Positions 1-9,081 are shown, counted from the first letter of the stretch. The stretch is DNA of 64,000 nt from Candidatus Gastranaerophilales bacterium (GCA_944324385.1 CALUWD010000002.1:56936-120935), one strand, 5' to 3'. A program made the numbers and translations. The notes: generated from the letters alone by a model not told the origin.

Positions 1-1
1 T

Positions 2-622
2 CAAGAGGGGTCTTTAGGGTTGATTAAAGCAGCCCAAAGGTTTGATTATTCAAAAGGCTTTAAGTTCTCTACTTATGCAACTTGGTGGATAAAGCAAACT
101 ATAATCCGCGCTATTGCTAATTCATCGCGCTCAATTAGAATACCTGTTCATATGAGCGACAAAATAAGGACACTTAAAAAAGCAATTGTAAAATTAAGCG
201 TGCAAAAAGGCTCTGAACCGACAGATGAGGAGTTGAGCGATTATTTAAAAATTGATGAGAAAAAAGTTAAAACAATAAAAAGAGCGATGATAAAAGAACC
301 TGTAAGCCTTGATACACCGGTAGCACAGGACTTGTGTCTTGAGGATTACATATCAGATGACGAACACAAAATGCCTGAGATTGACACTGAAAAAAAGTTT
401 TTAAATAATGACATAATAAATATTTTAGACATTTTAAATCAGAAAGAGAGATTTATTATCTTAAACCGTTTTGGTTTAGGGGGGCGAAAAACAAAAACAT
501 TAGAGGAGTTGGGGAAAATTTTAGGTTTCTCAAAAGAAAGAATACGACAAATTGAATGCGAAGCGCTAAAAAAACTTAGACGTTCGCAGGAAGCAAAAAG
601 TCTTAAGGATTACTTACATTAG
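2..622 (+). CDS. RNA polymerase sigma-70 family factor, 3' part only
   Basis: Directs RNA polymerase to promoters. The window starts inside the gene; the frame is open from base 2 and reads [19 protein letters not shown], classic region 2.2-2.3, then [17 protein letters not shown] (region 2.4). Region 3 follows around residues 45-100. Region 4 lies near the C-terminus, with a helix-turn-helix ([19 protein letters not shown]) and the usual LKKLR ending. The intact 2.3-2.4 and 4.2 segments favour a primary or group 2 SigA/RpoD-like factor over an ECF or flagellar one. The first apparent start codon (TTG at 20) is internal to region 2 and is not a real start. The N-terminal part is outside the window. 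Confidence 0.93.
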   Translation, partial: QEGSLGLIKAAQRFDYSKGFKFSTYATWWIKQTIIRAIANSSRSIRIPVHMSDKIRTLKKAIVKLSVQKGSEPTDEELSDYLKIDEKKVKTIKRAMIKEPVSLDTPVAQDLCLEDYISDDEHKMPEIDTEKKFLNNDIINILDILNQKERFIILNRFGLGGRKTKTLEELGKILGFSKERIRQIECEALKKLRRSQEAKSLKDYLH

Positions 623-647
623 CAATGTAATGAGATAAAAAATATGC

Positions 648-653
648 TACAAT
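648..653 (+). promoter_or_regulatory. -10 element (TACAAT, extended TGC) 7 nt before the ABC gene
   Basis: TGCTACAAT ends 7 nt before the GTG start at 661. No Shine-Dalgarno sequence lies between. Transcription would begin at or next to the start codon, so the mRNA is probably leaderless. Confidence 0.5.
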
Positions 654-660
654 CAATTTT

Positions 661-1443
661 GTGGAAAATTTAATTGAGATAAAAAACCTATATAAAACTT
701 ACAGCGAAAATAACGGGCTCTTTAGCGCAAAAAAAGAGCCTGTTTGTGCGCTCAAAGGAATAAATTTAGAAATTAAAAAAGGTGAAATTCTTGCCCTTGT
801 AGGCGAATCAGGCTGCGGAAAATCCACTCTTGGCAATTGCATTTTAAAACTTTTAGATGCAACCTCGGGCGAAATTTTTTTTAAAGGCGAAAACATTTTA
901 AATTACAACAAAAAACAAACAAAAGCCTTTAGAAAATCAGCGCAAATGATTTTTCAAAACCCTTATTCAAGCCTAAATCCTAAAATGAAAATAAAAGAAA
1001 TACTTGAAGAACCCCTTAAAATTCATAAAGAAAAAAATATAAAAGAAAGGGTGCTTGAAACCATTTCTATGTGCGGTTTAAATCAAAATGACTTAAAAAA
1101 ATATCCTCATGAATTTTCAGGAGGGCAAAGGCAAAGGGTTGCAATTGCTCGCGCTCTTGTCTTAAAACCTGAATTTATTGTGGCGGACGAGCCTATTTCA
1201 GCACTTGATGTCAGTATTGCAGCGCAAATCATTAACCTTTTAATAGAGTTAAAAGACAAATTAAACCTGACTTTTTTGTTTATTTCACATGATTTAAATA
1301 TTGTGAAATATATAAGCAATAGAATTGCAATATTAAATCGCGGCATTATTGTAGAGGAGGGCTTGACTGATGAAATTTTTGAAAACCCAAAAGACGACTA
1401 CACAAAACTGCTTTTAGGCTCAATACCTAAAATTAACCTCTAG
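661..1443 (+). CDS. ABC transporter ATP-binding protein, oligopeptide/dipeptide (OppF/DppF) type
   Basis: Cytoplasmic ATPase subunit of a peptide-type importer. Of its 260 residues, Walker A is GESGCGKST near residue 49, the signature is FSGGQRQRVAIARAL near 153, Walker B is EFIVADEPISALD, and the H-loop is ISHD. The C-terminal YTKLLLGSIP resembles the short extension found after the ATPase core in the Opp/Dpp subfamily. The GTG start has no Shine-Dalgarno sequence but sits 7 nt after a -10 box. No permease, binding protein or partner ATPase is adjacent, so the rest of the transporter must be encoded elsewhere. It ends convergently with a 4-bp overlap on queE. The substrate cannot be read from the sequence. 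Confidence 0.88.
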   Translation: MENLIEIKNLYKTYSENNGLFSAKKEPVCALKGINLEIKKGEILALVGESGCGKSTLGNCILKLLDATSGEIFFKGENILNYNKKQTKAFRKSAQMIFQNPYSSLNPKMKIKEILEEPLKIHKEKNIKERVLETISMCGLNQNDLKKYPHEFSGGQRQRVAIARALVLKPEFIVADEPISALDVSIAAQIINLLIELKDKLNLTFLFISHDLNIVKYISNRIAILNRGIIVEEGLTDEIFENPKDDYTKLLLGSIPKINL

Positions 1444-2108
1444 CGAACATTTAAAAATTTATGTACTTGAGGAATAAGCCGAACATTTTTGTATTTTGAA
1501 TAAAATTTTTCAAATATTTCATCAATATTTAAAGTACTGCTAATAGGCATTTTAGGCTGCAAAATAAGCAAAATACCATATTTCTTTGCCAAAGTTGTAA
1601 CTTCTGTAATTTCAGAATTTGAAATATTTTCATCAAAAACAACTTTTGCAAAAACTTCTTTTTCTTTTGCAATATTTATAAAATCGTCAAAAGTTATAAG
1701 GCTAAATTCAAGTCCTGTTGCGCTTTTTAACTTTATATCCATAGATACAACATCAACATAATTTATAATTTTTTTAAGATTTTTAGCATTTGTACCATTT
1801 GTTTCAAGGTATATTTTTTTATTTAGCCTGTTTTTATACCTCTTAAAAAATTCAAATAAAAAATCTGCCTCTAAAAGCGGTTCTCCACCTGTAAAACTAA
1901 CTGTCTGAGCATCACTCGACTTTAAAATTTCAAAAAATTCATCAAAATTATACTCTTTTGAATTTTCATCACACAAAAAATCCGTATCACAATATTTGCA
2001 ATTTAAATTACATTTTGTCGTACGCACAAAAAGCTGTTTTTCGCCGACATAAGGACCTTCACCCTGTATGGAATCAAATATTTCTTTTATTTTAATTTTG
2101 TCTGTCAT
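1440..2108 (-). CDS. queE: 7-carboxy-7-deazaguanine synthase (radical SAM)
   Basis: Converts 6-carboxytetrahydropterin to 7-carboxy-7-deazaguanine, an early step to queuosine/preQ0. The 222-residue protein has the family N-terminus SIQGEGPYVGEKQLFVR and a standard cluster-binding motif CNLNCKYC. The SAM-binding segment SFTGGEPLLE lies near residue 72. The start overlaps the 3' end of the upstream dnaJ-like gene by 17 bp, so the two are probably co-transcribed. No queC, queD or queF lies nearby. Confidence 0.92.
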   Translation of the reverse strand: MTDKIKIKEIFDSIQGEGPYVGEKQLFVRTTKCNLNCKYCDTDFLCDENSKEYNFDEFFEILKSSDAQTVSFTGGEPLLEADFLFEFFKRYKNRLNKKIYLETNGTNAKNLKKIINYVDVVSMDIKLKSATGLEFSLITFDDFINIAKEKEVFAKVVFDENISNSEITEVTTLAKKYGILLILQPKMPISSTLNIDEIFEKFYSKYKNVRLIPQVHKFLNVR

Positions 2109-3093
2109 AAAGATTTTCTCTTAAATTATCACAATTTTCATCAGAAATAATGCGATACATCTCAACTTCTTTATCTCTCATACAAGGTGATATGTCAATA
2201 AATACTTTTACCATAAGCGGGTCGCGCTTATTTGTTTGCGCATTTAAAAAACCGCTTTCCATAAGCTTAAAAGTAGTATTTGTCCTTGTTTTTGGGGGAA
2301 TTTTTAAGACTTTTGTGCCACAATCTGGTACAGGGATTTTAATTTGTGCACCCAAAACTGCCTCATAAGGGTTAATTGGAATTTCAAGGTAAGCAAGACC
2401 ATCTAAACTTTTAAACGCAGCATTTTTTTCAATGTGCACAATTAAATACAAATCGCCGTTTTTACCGCCAAATTTGCCTTCTTCGCCTTCATTTTTTACC
2501 CTTATTTTTACCCCGTCTTTTATGTTTGGAGGAATTTTTACATTAATTTTTTTATAACTTGTTTTTTCACCTTTGCCATCACAAAATGTGCATTTTGCAC
2601 CATTAATAAACTTTGCACCAAAACACTTTGGACACTTTTCGCTCTGCAAAATATTCACTTTTCGACTTGTACCGCTGATTGCCTCATCATAAGTTATAGT
2701 AACATTTGTGATTATGTCTTCACCATCAATTTTTTTAGGCGTTTTAGCAGTTTTTTGAGTTTCTTTAAAAAACTCATAGAAATTTTTTACAAAATCGTTT
2801 TGTTTTTTATAGGCTTCATTTGCCTTTGTATAAGTATAACCTGCATTTTGATATTTATTTTTATTATCCTCTTTTTTCTTTTGGTTAAATCCATAAGCAA
2901 AATCGTACTGGGAGCGCATATTATCATCCAAAAGAGTTTTTGCGGCAAGGTTAACTTGTTTAAAAATTATCTCCGCCTCAAGGGTATGATTAACATCAGG
3001 ATGATATTTGCGCGCTTTTTTTCTAAAAGCAGATTTTATCTCATCTTTTGTTGCAGTAGGTAAAACTTCTAAAATATCGTAATAATTTTTCAT
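2092..3093 (-). CDS. DnaJ-family co-chaperone with a half zinc finger
   Basis: J-domain co-chaperone expected to stimulate DnaK. I chose the ATG at 3093 (MKNYYDILEV) over an upstream TTG because it opens exactly at the J domain. The J domain (about residues 1-70) contains HPD in KYHPDVN. A linker rich in K, N and Y follows, and then the substrate-binding C-terminal domains (IPPNIKDGVKIRVKNEGEEG and later PVPDCGTKVLKIP). The cysteine-rich part has only two CxxC motifs (CPKC and CTFC) instead of the four of a full DnaJ, so at most one zinc site remains. It is followed by queE in the same direction and preceded by a terminator. Confidence 0.88.
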   Translation of the reverse strand: MKNYYDILEVLPTATKDEIKSAFRKKARKYHPDVNHTLEAEIIFKQVNLAAKTLLDDNMRSQYDFAYGFNQKKKEDNKNKYQNAGYTYTKANEAYKKQNDFVKNFYEFFKETQKTAKTPKKIDGEDIITNVTITYDEAISGTSRKVNILQSEKCPKCFGAKFINGAKCTFCDGKGEKTSYKKINVKIPPNIKDGVKIRVKNEGEEGKFGGKNGDLYLIVHIEKNAAFKSLDGLAYLEIPINPYEAVLGAQIKIPVPDCGTKVLKIPPKTRTNTTFKLMESGFLNAQTNKRDPLMVKVFIDISPCMRDKEVEMYRIISDENCDNLRENLYDRQN

Positions 3094-3151
3094 TTGCTTA
3101 GATTTTAATGAAGTTTTTAAAAAAATCCAATTGTACAACTAATTAAATTAA

Positions 3152-3185
3152 AAAAACCGCCGGTTGGATATAATCGACGGTTTTT
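3152..3185 (-). terminator. Rho-independent terminator after the 706-residue gene
   Basis: An A-rich 5' arm, AAAAACCGCCG, pairs with CGACGGTTTTT with one mismatch, giving a GC-rich stem next to a U run. It lies between the stop of the gene ending at 3215 and the start of the dnaJ-like gene. Confidence 0.7.
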
Positions 3186-3214
3186 CAATTTAAACATCAG
3201 TATAAAATTTCAAA

Positions 3215-5335
3215 TTAAGCTGATTTTTCGTTGATGGTAATTGCATCAGCAAAATAATCAACAATACTTGGGTCAACTTTTTCAGCCCGTTCAGTTGCCA
3301 TTACTTGACCTTTAATATCGTATTTACTTTCAACTTTATCTTTTAATTCAGAAGATGTTGCAACAAGACCTGTTTTTGTATTAACACACTTAAGAACATT
3401 AGCTCTTTCAAAGTCTTCTAATTTAAAGTCACCAGAAGCAATCTGCATTGTAGTATGGTAAAGTTGGTTCAAACTACCACAATCTGCCCAAGGCTCATCT
3501 GTAGGAACAGCTAAAATCTTTTGGTCCCCTAAGAATTTTTTTGCAAACATAATTTTATCCATTGGGATACTTCCTTCATTGGCATTAACTAAAGATGCAA
3601 TCTCTTTTCTTATCACAAATAAGTCGTCATTTTGTGTAAGTGACATTAAGATGGGTGTTAAACATTTTGACCAGTCTCTTGGTTCTTTACCCTTACCTGC
3701 AGGAAAATATGGGGAAAGAATTTCAAGCGCCTTAAATGCTTCCTTGCTTACTGCAAATTGGAATGTATTTGCCATACATTTACCTTCCTGCGAAATAAGA
3801 TCTTTGGAAGGATTTTTTGGTTTTTCAACAAACTGCAGTATTTCATTGTTGGCGCCAAGTTTCATTATACCAAAATCTTTTGCCAAGGATGGGTCAACTT
3901 CTTTTGCTATCATGACCATAGCAGCTTCACCAGAATCAATAAGTTCTTTTGCCTTAACCATAGCATTAGTAACTCTAGAAATTGGATCGTTTGGTAAAAT
4001 TAATAAATTTTCTCTGCCGGCACGTTTCATTTTATTGTACATATCAATTGTAAAACCGCCATTACCTTTATTAACACCTGACTTATTCAAATAAAATTTA
4101 ACATTTTTACCTACACCAAATACACCTTTTGAACAGTCAAGAAGACCTGCATTATGAAGCGTGATAAATGTAGTTTCCATAGGTGTTAAACCAGTAGGAG
4201 TTCTAAATACACCTTTAGTAGATTGTGCGCCATGTTCCAGTTTTCCCTTGTCTTTACCATGAAAGATACCATCAGAAGAAGCATTTGTGTACTCAGCACG
4301 AGAACCAAATCCACCAGCAAGCATGGCAATCTGTGTTTTATCTGCATCCGGAGCTGCAACAAATGTATCAAGAACTATTTTACCGCTGTTAATTTTTTCT
4401 TCGAATTCGACAATACTTTGAATAATTTCAGGAACAAAACGTCCGTTTTCCATACCGATTACAATTTCAGTACCCTTTCCAATAGAAGGTTCAGGATGCC
4501 TTTCGCGCACTACTTGCGCTGGAGCTTCAAAAGGCACAAATACATTATCACCTTTCCTTGCATTAACAACTAATGTACCTTCAAGGGTGTCCTTTTTACT
4601 TATCTTACCAGTGTCTGTCATAAGAATAAATCTGTCTATAGGGTTGGAAGAAGAGTTGTCTTCAACTACAGACATTAAATTGCCCTTGGTATTTAACACA
4701 TAAACAAGCTCTTTCATAGGTTCTGGCATTTTTGAATCAGGCGTAAGCAGTACTCTTATATTTTGTTTTAGTGGTAAAGATATATCAGCACGCATTTTTC
4801 TCGCAGATTTTGGTTGACGAACAGCCATTTCATACAAGAAATCTTCTCCTGCATTTTTAACTTGAGTTCTTGCTATAGTTTCATACGGCACAGTTTTTTC
4901 ATACTTATAATATCTTCCTGTGGAACTAAATTGCTCTTCATATTGTTCTTTTCTATCTTCTTTTGAAACTACAATATTTGTTTTTACAGCATCTTCGTAT
5001 TTAGGCAAAGAATCATGTAATTCTTCGATAATTTCAGAAACATTTGCTCTACTTCCTACCATTTCACCCTTTATGCCTGCAGCAGGATCATCACAAGTTA
5101 CAACTTCCATGTTAAATTTATCAAATACTTCGTTTAACGAAATGCCTCCGGCAAAATTAACAGTTTTTGCAGTTTTTATACCATTAAGTGCTTGATATGC
5201 ACTTGCTAATTTTGAAGCTTGAGTTTTTGAACCTTCAAAACTAACATTTTGACTTTTAGCAGGCGTTGTTGCACTATTTGATTTAACTGCCTGGTTTTTA
5301 ACGCTTACAGGACTTAAAGTTACTTTTTGTATCAT
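3215..5335 (-). CDS. Large protein with a C-terminal sugar-nucleotidyltransferase-like domain
   Basis: The C-terminal half (about residues 335-690) looks like an NTP_transferase fold. LAGGFGSR at 339-346 is the nucleotide-binding loop, LLILPNDP near 445-451 resembles the metal-binding Asp segment, and DFGIMKLG...LQFVEKP follows the usual order of such enzymes. The N-terminal 330 residues match nothing I know. They begin with a Ser/Thr/Lys-rich stretch carrying NVSFEG (30-35) and VNFAGG (59-64), the tag shared with other proteins of this window. The start is well supported (AAGGAAG before ATG). It may make a nucleotide sugar, but no acceptor gene is adjacent, so the reaction is unassigned. Confidence 0.7.
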   Translation of the reverse strand: MIQKVTLSPVSVKNQAVKSNSATTPAKSQNVSFEGSKTQASKLASAYQALNGIKTAKTVNFAGGISLNEVFDKFNMEVVTCDDPAAGIKGEMVGSRANVSEIIEELHDSLPKYEDAVKTNIVVSKEDRKEQYEEQFSSTGRYYKYEKTVPYETIARTQVKNAGEDFLYEMAVRQPKSARKMRADISLPLKQNIRVLLTPDSKMPEPMKELVYVLNTKGNLMSVVEDNSSSNPIDRFILMTDTGKISKKDTLEGTLVVNARKGDNVFVPFEAPAQVVRERHPEPSIGKGTEIVIGMENGRFVPEIIQSIVEFEEKINSGKIVLDTFVAAPDADKTQIAMLAGGFGSRAEYTNASSDGIFHGKDKGKLEHGAQSTKGVFRTPTGLTPMETTFITLHNAGLLDCSKGVFGVGKNVKFYLNKSGVNKGNGGFTIDMYNKMKRAGRENLLILPNDPISRVTNAMVKAKELIDSGEAAMVMIAKEVDPSLAKDFGIMKLGANNEILQFVEKPKNPSKDLISQEGKCMANTFQFAVSKEAFKALEILSPYFPAGKGKEPRDWSKCLTPILMSLTQNDDLFVIRKEIASLVNANEGSIPMDKIMFAKKFLGDQKILAVPTDEPWADCGSLNQLYHTTMQIASGDFKLEDFERANVLKCVNTKTGLVATSSELKDKVESKYDIKGQVMATERAEKVDPSIVDYFADAITINEKSA

Positions 5336-5446
5336 TAGGGACTTCCTTTCAACTACCCTCTCACAACTAACAATCTTTTTGCGAATGACCGCATATTAAT
5401 AAAACATGTAAAAAATATTTTTTGCTACTAATATTTATTTTTTATT

Positions 5447-6118
5447 TTATTTAACAACACCTAAATCAAGGACTTCTTTAAGTTTATTTTTTATAGCATT
5501 ATGAATTTCATCCTTGCTTTTTGTCCCATCAAGCTCTATAAAGCCATATTCTTTTTCAAGTTTTTTGTACTCATCAAGACATCTTTTTTGATATATTTCA
5601 AAACTTTTGTAAATATCTGTTGAAAGACCTATGTCACGACCTGATTCAAAATAATCAAGTCCGCCTGATGCTATAAGTCTTTTTATCAACAAATCAGGAG
5701 GCATTTTTAAATAAAATACCAAATCAGGCTCAGGAGCAAATTCATAGAGCTTTTTAACCCAATTTATATCATGACCTCGAACTGAATCACGCACATAAGC
5801 TGTATAAACGTATCTATCCAAAAGTACGACAAAACCTGACTTAAGCGCAGGAATTATTACATTTTCCAATCTGTCAGCGTAATCTGCCGCATATAAAAGC
5901 GAAAAAGTCGTAGTATTAAGCAAATTTTTCTCTTTAGCTTCGTTAATAAGTCCTGAAATAAGTCTGGAGGTTTTCCACTCAGACACAACACACCCGTAGC
6001 TTAAGCCCTCTACAAAGCCTTTTAACATATTAACTTGAGTTGATTTACCCGCACCGTCAGTGCCTTCTATTACAACCAAAAGCCCGTCATAGCCGTGTTT
6101 TTTATATGCCATTTTCAT
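5447..6118 (-). CDS. Thymidylate kinase-like protein, copy 2
   Basis: P-loop nucleoside-monophosphate kinase of the dTMP kinase superfamily, 223 residues. The P-loop is EGTDGAGKST (18-27), the DR(Y) motif is LLDRYVYTAYVRD near residue 100, and a late Arg-rich lid region follows. It is preceded by a paralogue with a 17-bp overlap, so the pair is an operon. The initiator may be M1 or M3 (MKMAYKK). A normal Tmk is about 200-210 residues and carries DRY followed by S/A-x-A-Y-Q; here the segment after DRY is YTAYVRD, shared with the paralogue. The substrate may therefore differ from dTMP. Confidence 0.72.
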   Translation of the reverse strand: MKMAYKKHGYDGLLVVIEGTDGAGKSTQVNMLKGFVEGLSYGCVVSEWKTSRLISGLINEAKEKNLLNTTTFSLLYAADYADRLENVIIPALKSGFVVLLDRYVYTAYVRDSVRGHDINWVKKLYEFAPEPDLVFYLKMPPDLLIKRLIASGGLDYFESGRDIGLSTDIYKSFEIYQKRCLDEYKKLEKEYGFIELDGTKSKDEIHNAIKNKLKEVLDLGVVK

Positions 6119-6797
6119 CCTCTTTAATTTCTATGCCGCGCTTTTTAAGCACTTCAGTTACCAGTTTTCTAAAGTACTGTTGTTTTTGATGAATTGTATC
6201 ATTTGCATCAATCTGCACAAGAGAATACTCATCAACCATATTTTTATACTGCTCAATAACCCTGTTTTGAAAAATTACATAGCTTTTATAGGGGTTATTG
6301 GATAATTTTAAATCCATGCCTGCCTCATAAAACTTTGGCTGGCGATTTGTACAAATTCTATCCAAAGAAACTTTTGCGCTTACATCAAAATACACGCTCA
6401 AGTCAGGTTTAATTGCAAAACCATACATATTTCTAACCCACTTAGGATCAACCTCTCGAGCAACATCACGAGCAAAAGCAGTATATACGTATCTGTCTGC
6501 AAGTACTATAAAACCTGCTTTAAGAGCAGGAATGATTGTACGCTCAAGCCTGTCTGCAAAATCTACCGCATGTAAAAGCGAAAAAGTCCTGCCTGAGAGG
6601 AGATTTTTCTTTTTTGCACGCTTTGTCGTTTGAGAAATAAGCTCTGAAGAATTCCATTGCGTTAAAATAACATCAAGATTTTTTGACTTTAGCCAACTGT
6701 ATAGTAAGTCAAGCTGGGTACTTTTACCCGAACCGTCAATGCCTTCAACGCAAATCAACACACCTTGCAGTTTATGGTCTTTTGAAAATCTTAACAT
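6102..6797 (-). CDS. Thymidylate kinase-like protein, copy 1
   Basis: The 231-residue product is clearly paralogous to the downstream gene. It has the P-loop EGIDGSGKST (19-28), LADRYVYTAFARD, and the matching segments FSLLHAVDFADRLE and IIPALKAGF (FSLLYAADYADRLE and IIPALKSGF in copy 2). A Shine-Dalgarno AAGGTAG precedes the ATG. Two closely related kinases in tandem suggest a hetero-oligomer or two specificities. A separate canonical tmk may exist outside the window, and which copy, if either, is the essential dTMP kinase cannot be told. Confidence 0.72.
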   Translation of the reverse strand: MLRFSKDHKLQGVLICVEGIDGSGKSTQLDLLYSWLKSKNLDVILTQWNSSELISQTTKRAKKKNLLSGRTFSLLHAVDFADRLERTIIPALKAGFIVLADRYVYTAFARDVAREVDPKWVRNMYGFAIKPDLSVYFDVSAKVSLDRICTNRQPKFYEAGMDLKLSNNPYKSYVIFQNRVIEQYKNMVDEYSLVQIDANDTIHQKQQYFRKLVTEVLKKRGIEIKEDENGI

Positions 6798-6872
6798 TTT
6801 CTACCTTGTTTTTTTTGTCGTTTAACAATAATATCTATATAGTAAAACATAAATTTTAAAAGAGAGCAATAA

Positions 6873-7751
6873 ATGTATAGTGCAATTAAAAAAAGTATTT
6901 CAATTATAGTCGATAATCCGATTTTAACTTTAAGTTTTGTGATATATTTAATATTTTTGACCCTTATAATGCCAAAACTTTTTATGGGGCAGAATATAAT
7001 TTTATTTATAACCATTTTGTTACTGCTTTTAGTTTTTACATCTGCCTTTTTTGCAGGCTGGCTGCAGATGGTAAAAACTGCAATTGCTAATTCTAAAAAA
7101 GAAAATCGCAATGATGAGGAGAAAATAAAAGAATTTTCTTGCATGAAAAATGACTTTTTTGCGGCAATTCCCGTTTACATTTTGCCACTTTTAGGGGGAA
7201 TTATTTTATACCTTGTAATGTTCTTTTTACTTGTAACATTCAATATAAAATTTGCAAATCATTTTATTGGCAGCCTTGATTTTCTTGTTGAAAAAATAAA
7301 TTCAATTCCTCAAGATTCCCAAGGTCTACATGCGTTTTTTGCCTCTATGCCACAGGATAAAATATTAATCCTTTGGTACTGGCAAATATTATTTTTGTTT
7401 ACCATAGGGCTTTTTAACTTTTTTATGATGTTTTGGGCATCTGCTCTTTATTATCCTGAAAAATGTACTACAAACCCCCTAAGTGCTCTTAAAAATTCGC
7501 TTTTTGCAATTTTTAAACACCCTGTGAAATCTTTTGCGCTTTATATGTTTATTTTAATCTTAGGATTAATTTTTAGAATAACAAGTACGCTTTTTGCAAC
7601 AAATGTGGTGATTTACTTTATATTCATGATTTTAGCTATATATTTCTGGGTATTTGTGTTTGTGCTAATATTTGACTACTATGAGTCAAGATTTTACAAT
7701 CACGGTGATAACGGGTGCAACTTGCTCGGGAAAAACAAAACTTGCAATTAA
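6873..7751 (+). CDS. Multi-pass membrane protein of unknown function
   Basis: I do not recognise the family. The 292 residues contain about six hydrophobic segments: residues roughly 10-30, 35-60, 95-125, 168-195, 205-235 and 245-275. A cytoplasmic-looking charged stretch follows the second (KKENRNDEEKIKE). The general appearance is that of DUF4013/GlpP-like integral proteins, but no motif is decisive. The start has a purine-rich AAAGAGAGC upstream. Its last 71 bp overlap miaA in another frame, so translation of miaA is probably coupled to it. Confidence 0.65.
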   Translation: MYSAIKKSISIIVDNPILTLSFVIYLIFLTLIMPKLFMGQNIILFITILLLLLVFTSAFFAGWLQMVKTAIANSKKENRNDEEKIKEFSCMKNDFFAAIPVYILPLLGGIILYLVMFFLLVTFNIKFANHFIGSLDFLVEKINSIPQDSQGLHAFFASMPQDKILILWYWQILFLFTIGLFNFFMMFWASALYYPEKCTTNPLSALKNSLFAIFKHPVKSFALYMFILILGLIFRITSTLFATNVVIYFIFMILAIYFWVFVFVLIFDYYESRFYNHGDNGCNLLGKNKTCN

Positions 7752-8532
7752 TTTAGCTAAAAAAAATAATGCTGAAATTATTTGCGCAGACTCTCGAAGC
7801 GTGTATAAAAATCTTGATATTGTAAGTGCAAAACCAACAATAGACGAGATGGAAGGCATTAAACATCATTTACTCGACATTGTTGAACCAAATGAGGACT
7901 TTAGTGCGGGGGACTTTGTAAAATGCGCCCAAAATGCGCTTGAAGACATTAAAAGCAGGGGCAAAAACGTTATTATTGCAGGCGGTACTTGGTTTTATAT
8001 AAAATCTTTTTTAGATGAAAAAGAATTGCCTCAAGTAGGAATAAATAAAGAATTAAGGGAAAAATTAAGTACGAAAAGTAATGATGAACTCTGGCAGATT
8101 TTATTTGAACTTGACTCTGTTCGTGCAAATCAAATTCACAAAAATAATAAAGATAAGGTTATACGCTCAATTGAGATGTGCAAAGGTTTAAATATGCCAA
8201 TTTCACAATATAAAAGAGAGCAAAAAGAGCCTCTTTGCGCCAATTGGTATATGCCAAAAATAAAGCGAGATGAACTTTATGAAAGAATTAACAAAAGGGT
8301 TGATTTAATGCTTGAAATGGGGCTTTTTGAGGAATGGCAAAAAAATAAAGAGCTTTACCCTAATTCAAAAATACTTGAAAATACAATCGGTTACAGGGAA
8401 TTTTTTGAACTTGAGCAAGGCGTTTGGCAAGATTTTAATCAGGCAGTTGAGAAAATTAAACAAAGAACAAGAAACTTTGCAAAAAGACAACTTACTTATT
8501 TTCGCTCAAACCCTGATATAAAAGAGATTTAA
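7681..8532 (+). CDS. miaA: tRNA dimethylallyltransferase
   Basis: Transfers a dimethylallyl group to A37 of tRNAs reading UNN codons. The P-loop is GATCSGKT near residue 10. DSRSVYKNLDIVSAKPT is the MiaA DSxQvY region, and GGTWFYIKSFL the substrate segment. The C-terminus GYREFFEL and TRNFAKRQLTYFR is typical (family: TRRYAKRQ.TWFR). ATG at 7681 (MSQDF) is preferred to an in-frame TTG three codons upstream. There is no Shine-Dalgarno sequence; the start lies inside the upstream membrane-protein gene, which suggests translational coupling. The 283 residues are slightly short but complete. Confidence 0.93.
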   Translation: MSQDFTITVITGATCSGKTKLAINLAKKNNAEIICADSRSVYKNLDIVSAKPTIDEMEGIKHHLLDIVEPNEDFSAGDFVKCAQNALEDIKSRGKNVIIAGGTWFYIKSFLDEKELPQVGINKELREKLSTKSNDELWQILFELDSVRANQIHKNNKDKVIRSIEMCKGLNMPISQYKREQKEPLCANWYMPKIKRDELYERINKRVDLMLEMGLFEEWQKNKELYPNSKILENTIGYREFFELEQGVWQDFNQAVEKIKQRTRNFAKRQLTYFRSNPDIKEI

Positions 8533-8533
8533 A

Positions 8534-8557
8534 AAAGCTCCCTTAAAAGGGAGCTTT
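8534..8557. terminator. Bidirectional terminator between miaA and hpf
   Basis: A perfect 11-bp stem, AAAGCTCCCTT with AAGGGAGCTTT and a 2-nt loop, is flanked by A and T runs. It sits between two convergent genes and can end both. Confidence 0.88.
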
Positions 8558-8579
8558 AGTTTTACTTTATTAAATTTTT

Positions 8580-8936
8580 CTAAACTGTTTCCTCATCAGC
8601 AATGGCTTCTGTTCTTATTGAAGGTGAGCCGCTTTTTGCTTTTAAGTATTTTTCTTTGTACTTTCTTACTTGTCTGTCTAATTTGTCGCAAACAAGGTCA
8701 ATTGAAGCATACATTGATTCGGCTTTTTCTTCCACCCTTACAGTGTCGCCCAAGACTTTGCAGTTAATTTCCGCAACGTGAGAATCTGCAACGGACGGAT
8801 TTTTGATAACTGTCAAAACAACGTCAATAGCCTGAATTTGATCATAATGTGCAGCAACTTTTCCTGCTTTTTCTTTAACGTAGGCTTTAATAGCGTCTGT
8901 AATTTCTACGTTTCGTCCGTTAACATGAATGTGCAT
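8580..8936 (-). CDS. hpf: Ribosome hibernation promoting factor, short form
   Basis: Binds the 30S subunit between head and body and silences ribosomes in stationary phase. Start set at ATG 8936 (MHIHVNGRNVEIT) because a GGAG lies 5 nt upstream. The 118 residues have the beta-alpha-beta-beta-beta-alpha pattern of the family, with IKAYVKEKAGKVAAHYD, VEINCKVLGDTVRVEEKAESMYASIDLVCDKLDRQVRKYKEK-like segments in order. The long-form C-terminal dimerisation domain is missing; only a short acidic tail (ADEETV) follows. It stands alone, with its own promoter region upstream. Confidence 0.9.
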   Translation of the reverse strand: MHIHVNGRNVEITDAIKAYVKEKAGKVAAHYDQIQAIDVVLTVIKNPSVADSHVAEINCKVLGDTVRVEEKAESMYASIDLVCDKLDRQVRKYKEKYLKAKSGSPSIRTEAIADEETV

Positions 8937-9081
8937 AGTGTCTCCGTTTCTAGCTGCGCCATATAATCCGCGCAACTTTTCTATTATACAACATCAAGCC
9001 ATGTTTTTAAAGACACAAAAGGTAAAAAATTAAACTTTTGTAGTATAATAAATTTCAGACGCATTAACGAGAGGAAAAAAT

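Noticed and set aside
3094..3138. TTG start at 3138 adding 15 residues to the DnaJ-like protein
   Set aside because: The added residues are not J-domain sequence; ATG 3093 opens exactly at the domain.
3579..5195. Long plus-strand frames opposite the 706-residue gene
   Set aside because: They are antisense to a well-supported gene and have no protein family or ribosome-binding site.
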